Assembly: GCF_002865645.1 (NCBI RefSeq)
Contig: NW_020194519.1
Location: forward strand, 1,733,542-1,797,541
Reading direction: 5' to 3'
From: Hyaloscypha bicolor E
Lineage: Eukaryota; Ascomycota; Leotiomycetes; Helotiales; Hyaloscyphaceae
DNA length: 64,000 nucleotides
Both the position numbers and the translations under genes were made by a program. The notes under the pieces were generated by a model that was given only the letters and a program-made list of their open reading frames with translations, did no database searches and had not been told where the DNA came from. Each line of letters starts with the position of its first letter. Within the stretch, counting starts at the first letter, position 1. This document shows, piece after piece, positions 58,878-64,000 of the stretch.

Positions 58878-59645
58878 TCAGTTCCTGCCCTGGGCTTGGT
58901 GTCAGCTCAACAATAGACATGGGGCAACTTCAGCAAAGCTTTACCTCTAAGAACCCACTCATGAAATTCTGTGGACGTCTAGCATTCGGATCCTCTTCTG
59001 CTCGGAAGTACTTCAGGATATGGGGCAGCTGCTTCCAGTAGTTCAACGTTTCCTGAAGCCGTAGGTCAGCATGAAAATGAATCCAGAAGCCAGAAATCAA
59101 GTCCAAATCCAAGCCCCAGCCCATCCTTCTTCAATTCTTGCAAGGGCATCTGTGATTTTATATCCAGGTCCACATCCAAGGCCTAGCCTTGCTCCTTGAA
59201 TTCTTGCAAGAACCCCAAGCTCTTGGTCCCCATTCACATATCTCTTGAAGTCTTTTCCAATATGAGAGTCCAACGCACCTGGTATTCCGCATGGCTTTGG
59301 AACAATAGCATATCCACTACTCCAATCTGATTCACATATCGATGCCGCTCAAACTCCTGCCTCATCTTCGTCCTCAGTCGTGCCACGGGAATATTCAGCG
59401 AGTACATGGTCTGGATTTCTGGAGCCTATGATGTTTAAGTCCTAATTAGCTCGTGATATGTCTGTTGTGGTGACGAGAACGTACGGAGCGAAGCCATTCC
59501 CTGTAGCTGTGCAAGACCCTCTTCTGGGCATCCGCCCAATTGATCGCTGCAACACCTCATTAGCTTCCTCGCCCTGGCTCAATTGGAAGAGGAGAACATA
59601 CATTGCCGCGTCCGCTGCGCGAGGTAAGTTGGGTTGATTACCATT
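58878..59645 (-). CDS. Complex I LYR subunit NDUFA6 (start frame unclear)
   Basis: Mitochondrial complex I accessory subunit of the LYR family. Five exons: 59645-59602, 59546-59485, 59425-59279, 59052-58945 and a 12-base last exon 58889-58878 coding Gly-Arg-Asn and stop. Introns are 55, 59, 226 and 55 bp. The protein (about 123 residues) has the LYR-like RVLHSYREWLRS, then APEIQTMYSLNIPVARLRTK, MRQEFERHRYVNQIGVVDML, LFQSHAEYQETLNYWKQLPH and ILKYFRAEEDPNARRPQNFM, ending SGFLEGRN as in the family. Exon 1 is the problem: the ATG at 59645 is one base out of frame with the family-like INPTYLAQRTRQ that splices into exon 2. A single extra base just after the ATG would explain it. The alternative is an unseen upstream exon. 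Subunit identity is firm, the start is not. Confidence 0.88.
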
Positions 59646-59908
59646 GTGCTGGTATCCGTTCCGGAGAGCTTGCGTTCACTGTCGCCGTTCTCCAGCTCGG
59701 CTGAGGTATGAAAAGACTCGTCACGTGCAAGCCTCATTCCAACCTAACCACCAGAACCTCGAGGCTGAGAAATTTCAATACCCCGCCACCAAACGGAGCT
59801 CTTGCCAACACAACAACAACACAGCGCCAAGAACACTTTCTGGTTCTACGATCCATTTCGGGAAACCGAAGACGAGATATCACAGAGATAGGGAAGGAAG
59901 ACGCAAAA
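59646..59908. promoter_or_regulatory. Shared promoter of NDUFA6 and Bud31
   Basis: 263 bp between divergent start codons. It is too short for more than two compact promoters. A CACGTGA box lies near 59731. No other site can be named. Confidence 0.5.
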
Positions 59909-60444
59909 ATGCCCGCCATCCGCCACGCCTCCAAGCGCAAAGCTCCCCCAGCCGGATTCACAGACATCGAAGACGACCTGCTCATCTTCTCCAACAAGAT
60001 GAAAGACGCAGAGAACGAGCCGACCATCAACGTCCCCCGGCACCAAGCACACTGGAAGATCTTCCAAATCAGCCATCAGAGGAGTCGATACGTATATGGG
60101 CTGTATTATGAGAAGGAGGCGATCAGCAAGCAGTTGTACGAATGGTTGCTGAAGAATGGCTATGCGGATGCGATGTTGATTGCGAAGTGGAAGAAGACGG
60201 GGTATGAGAAGGTATGTTAAGTCCACTTTTCGTACTTGGAGATTATGGTTCTCGAAGATTTGTTCAGTTTGTATTGCATGTGCTAATGCTGGGTTTACAG
60301 TTATGCTGCCTCCGATGCGTGCAAACGAAGGAAACAAACTTCAACTCTACATGTATATGTCGGGTTCCTAAAGCACAAATGAAGGAAGATCAGGCGATTG
60401 AATGTGTGAGCTGTGGATGCAGAGGTTGCGCCTCGAGCGACTGA
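59909..60444 (+). CDS. BUD31: Bud31 / G10 splicing factor
   Basis: Core component of the activated spliceosome. Exons 59909-60211 and 60301-60444 with an 89-bp intron (donor GTATGT); 148 residues, the normal length. The G10 family pattern is nearly complete: [73 protein letters not shown], and after the intron [40 protein letters not shown], ending RGCASSD. The cysteine clusters that bind three zinc ions are all present. The frame is open upstream to 59708, but [14 protein letters not shown] is the family start. It shares a short promoter with NDUFA6. Confidence 0.97.
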
Positions 60445-60988
60445 ACCTTGTGGCTCGAAGAGCAAGCGGAGACGTTCAGCGATTATTACTGGATCTGGCT
60501 GGATGCACCATTTCGAATTTGAGGATACCGACAATGGCGTTTATGGAGTCGAGAGATCTGGGCTAGATTCGGCAGGCAGCACTTCATGGTATGGCGTTTT
60601 TGGCGTCGAGGGAAAATTCCACATCCTGGAGGATACTGCACCCAGATAAGCACCTGTAGTAGTGCTTTACTGTTGGATTATATATCTACCTCGTTACGAA
60701 AGGTGTAAACTACACAAATCAGAGAGACATATTGGAAGTGTCTAAAAATTATTCCTCCGTATTCCCAAATGCAGGCATAAAAATAATACGAAAGGATCTT
60801 CAATTCCAAGGTTCCATTTTTCGCCCCTAATTCCCAAACGCCATCTTTGTTACCTAGAGAGGTAACTTTTCTATCCCTTCTTGCTATGAAATCCAGTTCC
60901 CTAAGATACTATAGACCGGGATGCAGACAGAAACTTCACAACGCTACATTAACGGGTGCTCTCGTTATTTCATCAAGTTACGTTCTGC
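60445..60988. other. Intergenic between Bud31 and the CaMKK gene
   Basis: 3' flanks of two converging genes. AT-rich in the middle (60.66-60.85 kb). Nothing else is seen. Confidence 0.45.
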
Positions 60989-63656
60989 TCACTCTTTCTC
61001 CCCCTCTGTCGCCTTCTGCCACATGCTACCCAGAACGTCGCCACTCCTATCGCTGACTTCTTTTCCCAGCGCTCTCGTGTTCTCCATGGCTTTTGCAGCA
61101 ATGGCTGAAAAGCTGTTAGATGTCGTGTCCAACCTCTCCCTTGCAATTACCTCAGGCTCTGCACCTTTCTCCCTCGCTTTATCGAGAAGCCCCTTGAAGC
61201 CCTGGTGGGGTAGGCTTTGCTTCACCTCGGCTGCATTGGGTGCATCAACCATGTTCTCATCCTCTCTGTACTCCTTCTTCGAGTCTACTCTCCGGGTCAA
61301 GTATACCGTTGCAGTCTTTCCTTGAGCAGCACGGATGCGATCTACCTCCTGCTGGTACGCTGTGTCGTAGATGCTGAACTCGGCTGCAGTTGGAGACTCG
61401 GCAACCACTTCTTCTGGCGGTGTGTCAAGAGCGCCCCTGCCTCCTGTCCCGATGCCGAGGAAGAGCGGTTCTTCATCCAAAGGATCGTGAGCATGGCCTT
61501 TCTCACCAGACTCTTGTCGATGGACTTCTGGGTGGTCCGGAACCTCCTCGGAACTGATTTCGTATCCCTGATGGTGCTCTTCAGAGTCTGTAGGGGCATT
61601 GATCATGGTAACAGATGAGTCCATTCTAGTTCCCATTCCTCTGTGTAGATTAACATCTGGAGGTTGAAGGTCGTGGTGTACCCCTTCAGCGGCGAGTGCT
61701 GTTTCAACAGTTCTCCGATCGTCGATATCTACACTTCTTGACTTGTGTAGTGTAGGACTTGAATGACAACCAGCATTTTCAGGAGGGTAAAGAGCCCTAA
61801 CCCCTCTACCCAAGGCGGTTGATAGAGCGCCGGGTCTTTTCTGGTCTACTAGGGCTCTAAATTTCTGCACGGCTTTCATCTGATACGAGTCAGCATCTAA
61901 CTGTTCATTTAAGAAAGCGATTAAAGGAGGCTTACCACAGCAAGTAGATGCCTCATCTTCGCTGTAATAGCATGGTTGACTTCGAGTTCACTTGGTGGCT
62001 CTACTAAGTCTGCGGTATTCTCCTGTGCAGATAATAGAGGATCCGTCCCGTTTTTGGTAACCCATGGATGTTCCTACAAGTTTAATTAGCATCCTTGCCC
62101 TTAGTATCTACAAAGTGATAACGCATACTCTCAACTCGGCCATCTTGATTCTTTTTTTTGGATCCTTATCTAATATCCTCTTCATCAAGTCAGCGAATTT
62201 GGGGTCGTGGTCGGGGTCAATAAACGGTTTATCGTTTCGAATGGCTTCATATAATTCCAGTACTCCGGATCGTTCAAATGGTATGCAGCCAAATCTAAGG
62301 CAGTAAAGTGACACTCCCATAGACCAGATATCGGCGGCTTTGCCAGAAATATCTCCATGTTTGGTGATACATAACTCCGGTGGCAAGAAGGCAGGCGATC
62401 CAGCCGACTTGGCCGTCAACATCTCTGACTGCTTTTCGAACATCTCAGACACGCCAAAGTCCACAATCTTGAGGACATCGTCCTCTGTGAGGAGAAGATT
62501 ATCTGGCTTGATATCTCTGTGAACCACGCCTTGTGCATGTACTGTAATATTTTAGCACTGCCTCCGTTAAGGAGGGAACAAACTTACAGTACTCAATTCC
62601 CAGAATGAGATCTCTGAGCCAATGCCTGCATCTCTCTTCATCGTACGGATCTGCTTTATCGTTCAATCCAACCTTCATTACCACGCCCTTCTTACACATT
62701 TCCAGTACCATGTACAGCGAATCCTCTTCAGGGTCATCCAATACCTCAATGAGTGATACCAGATTTGGATGATTGAGCTTCTTCATGATTGCAATCTCCT
62801 CTTTGATCAGATAAAGTGGGTTCCCTTGCTCTTCGCCATCATGAATATCTGAAGCTGAGTGACGATGCAAAGGAGAATTCAGTCCGCTTCCCGCAGCCAA
62901 GTGTCCGGCCCGTTTCACGGCATGTGGTCTCCTAAGGATATTCGACTGAGCCCGCTTTCGTAATCTCGATTTCGAGAACTCTTTGACAGCCTAGGACTGA
63001 AATCAGCCAGAACATCTTGTAGTTTTGGACCACAATAAATGCTCACGTATTCCGTTCCATATTGATCCACAGCCAGGTGAACAGCACCAAAGGAACCCCG
63101 TCCTATTTCATCTTTGATTATGTACTGATTGATATGGTGTTCCGCCTTGCCATCTTCTTCACTATTCGTATATTCGGACCGCGCATTCAACGTCTCTTTA
63201 ATCGTGCGATGTTGTGAGGGCGTGCGACGGTGATGTCTGAGAGGACTTTGGTAGGCGGGGGTGGAGCTTTAGATATCAGCATCCCCACATCAGAAGCTAT
63301 GTACAAGCATATAACATACACATGCTGGATGATAGGAGGTCTTCCTTGTTCTGTCAAACCGGGTACATCCAGGGAAATGCCTGTTAACCCGTTATCAAGT
63401 AGAACAAGCAATGAGTGGAGGTCAATATCATACCATGGGATGGTAGAATCCCAATTTCAGCTTCTCTCTTGGTAATATCACCTGCATGGCCTGGCTGCTC
63501 GCACTCGCTCTCAAAGGAATTCATGCTTTGATCCATAATACAATTCGATGCATCTTCCTCGATGCGTGATTCGTGATATCGCTCTCGAGACGCCAGAATC
63601 AGGAGCGCTTGGAAATCGGGTTGGTACTGGGGGAGGCTGTCAGTCTTGGTCCCCAT
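60989..63656 (-). CDS. Calcium/calmodulin-dependent kinase kinase (Ssp1/CmkC-like)
   Basis: Upstream kinase that activates CaM-kinase or AMPK-type kinases in stress and carbon signalling. Seven exons: 63656-63434, 63380-63320, 63266-63047, 62990-62588, 62541-62129, 62073-61936 and 61879-60989; introns of 46-56 bp; 782 residues. The kinase domain has GRGSFGAV near 150, the lysine in YAVKEFSKS near 171, then an insert with KRAQSNILRRPHAVKR typical of this group, HRDIKPDN at 310, DFGVSEMFEKQSEML at 330 and GSPAFLPPEL for the activation segment. The carboxy 300 residues are acidic and disordered, ending EKATEGEKE-like. Every intron keeps phase and rebuilds conserved sequence. I take the ATG at 63656 (MGTKTDSLPQYQP); an upstream ATG at 63815 is in frame but would overlap the Bet5 first exon antisense. 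Confidence 0.92.
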
Positions 63657-63779
63657 TCGTCGACGCCGAATACACCCCTGCCAAAGCTTGTTTCCGTCAC
63701 TAGCCTTGTCACTCTCTCTGCCTCCATCTGAGCCTCGTTTGCGGCTCTCCTTGAACCGAGCCTTCTTCAGACATTGATG
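63657..63779. promoter_or_regulatory. Shared start region of CaMKK and Bet5
   Basis: Only 123 bp lie between the two divergent starts. If the CaMKK protein begins at 63815 instead, the genes overlap antisense. Confidence 0.45.
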
Positions 63780-64000
63780 ATGGTGGTCTACAGCTTCTAC
63801 ATCTTCGACCGGCATAGTAAGTCTTATTGAGTAACCTTCTGCTGAGACCTCAATGCTGACCCTCAACAGCGGAATGCATCTACTCTCGCCTCTGGGCCCG
63901 ACAAGACCGCCCCATCTCAGGATCTGGGGCCTCCAATCGCCCCATCTCTACCTCGAGTACAGCATCTGGAGGCAACACACTTGTTCCTGACCTCGGACCA
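63780..64000 (+). CDS. BET5: TRAPP subunit Bet5, 5' part (runs off right edge)
   Basis: Longin-type subunit of the TRAPP complex, a Rab exchange factor in ER-Golgi transport. Exon 1 (63780-63816) encodes MVVYSFYIFDRH, the hallmark start of the family. A 53-bp intron (donor GTAAGT, acceptor ACAG, branch GCTGAC) joins it to exon 2 at 63870, which continues TECIYSRLWARQ and then a serine/glycine-rich insert. That insert is usual in filamentous fungi. The rest of the longin fold is outside the window. The first exon is too short for an ORF search and is recognised by its motif. Exon 1 overlaps antisense the alternative amino end of the CaMKK gene. Confidence 0.9.

Noticed and set aside
1..64000. 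Secondary-metabolite or other functional gene cluster
   Set aside because: No synthase, tailoring enzyme or cluster regulator; the neighbours are unrelated housekeeping genes.

Overview
The window is chromosomal DNA of a filamentous ascomycete (Pezizomycotina). Short GT-AG introns, mostly about 43-96 bp and often with CTAAC/CTGAC-like branch sites, interrupt most genes, and the housekeeping set (Mid1, an RFX factor, a HAL-type kinase, an AzgA-type purine transporter, a CaMKK, a TRAPP subunit) is typical of this group. A helotialean (Leotiomycetes) origin fits the style of the F-box-like and hypothetical proteins, but I cannot prove it from sequence alone. I see no rRNA, tRNA, CRISPR or bacterial-type operons.

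Layout. 1-6.9 kb: the amino-terminal part of alpha-actinin (runs off the left edge), a small cysteine-rich protein, a DUF3632-like protein and a multi-pass membrane protein. 7.4-8.5 kb: a terminal-inverted-repeat element of about 1.05 kb that carries a second small element resembling a solo LTR. 8.9-16.6 kb: an ankyrin protein, an rvt-type cellular reverse-transcriptase-related gene broken by an apparent one-base deletion at its catalytic motif, and, divergent from it, the initiator-tRNA modifying enzyme Rit1. 17-20.9 kb: three tandem, diverged F-box-like paralogues on one strand. 22-39.9 kb: Spt4, Kin17, a forkhead factor, Mid1, Yop1, an RFX factor and aspartokinase. 40-44.3 kb: a gene-poor stretch with only ORF debris. 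44.3-64 kb: an AzgA-like purine permease, a HAL4-type kinase, an intrinsically disordered conserved protein, Rpc19, NDUFA6, Bud31, a CaMKK and the start of Bet5 (runs off the right edge).

The genes do not form a pathway or biosynthetic cluster. Several concern ion and calcium signalling (Mid1, HAL kinase, CaMKK) and RNA biology (Spt4, Rpc19, Bud31, Rit1, Kin17, rvt), but this looks like ordinary gene order. Divergent pairs with short shared promoters are rvt/Rit1, Yop1/RFX, NDUFA6/Bud31 and CaMKK/Bet5.

The most interesting items are the rvt gene with a damaged motif C, the tandem F-box-like trio with a shared carboxy-terminal motif, and the nested element. A second one-base frame conflict, at the NDUFA6 start, raises the possibility that the assembly contains small indel errors. 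I found nothing that I can call a wholly new system.
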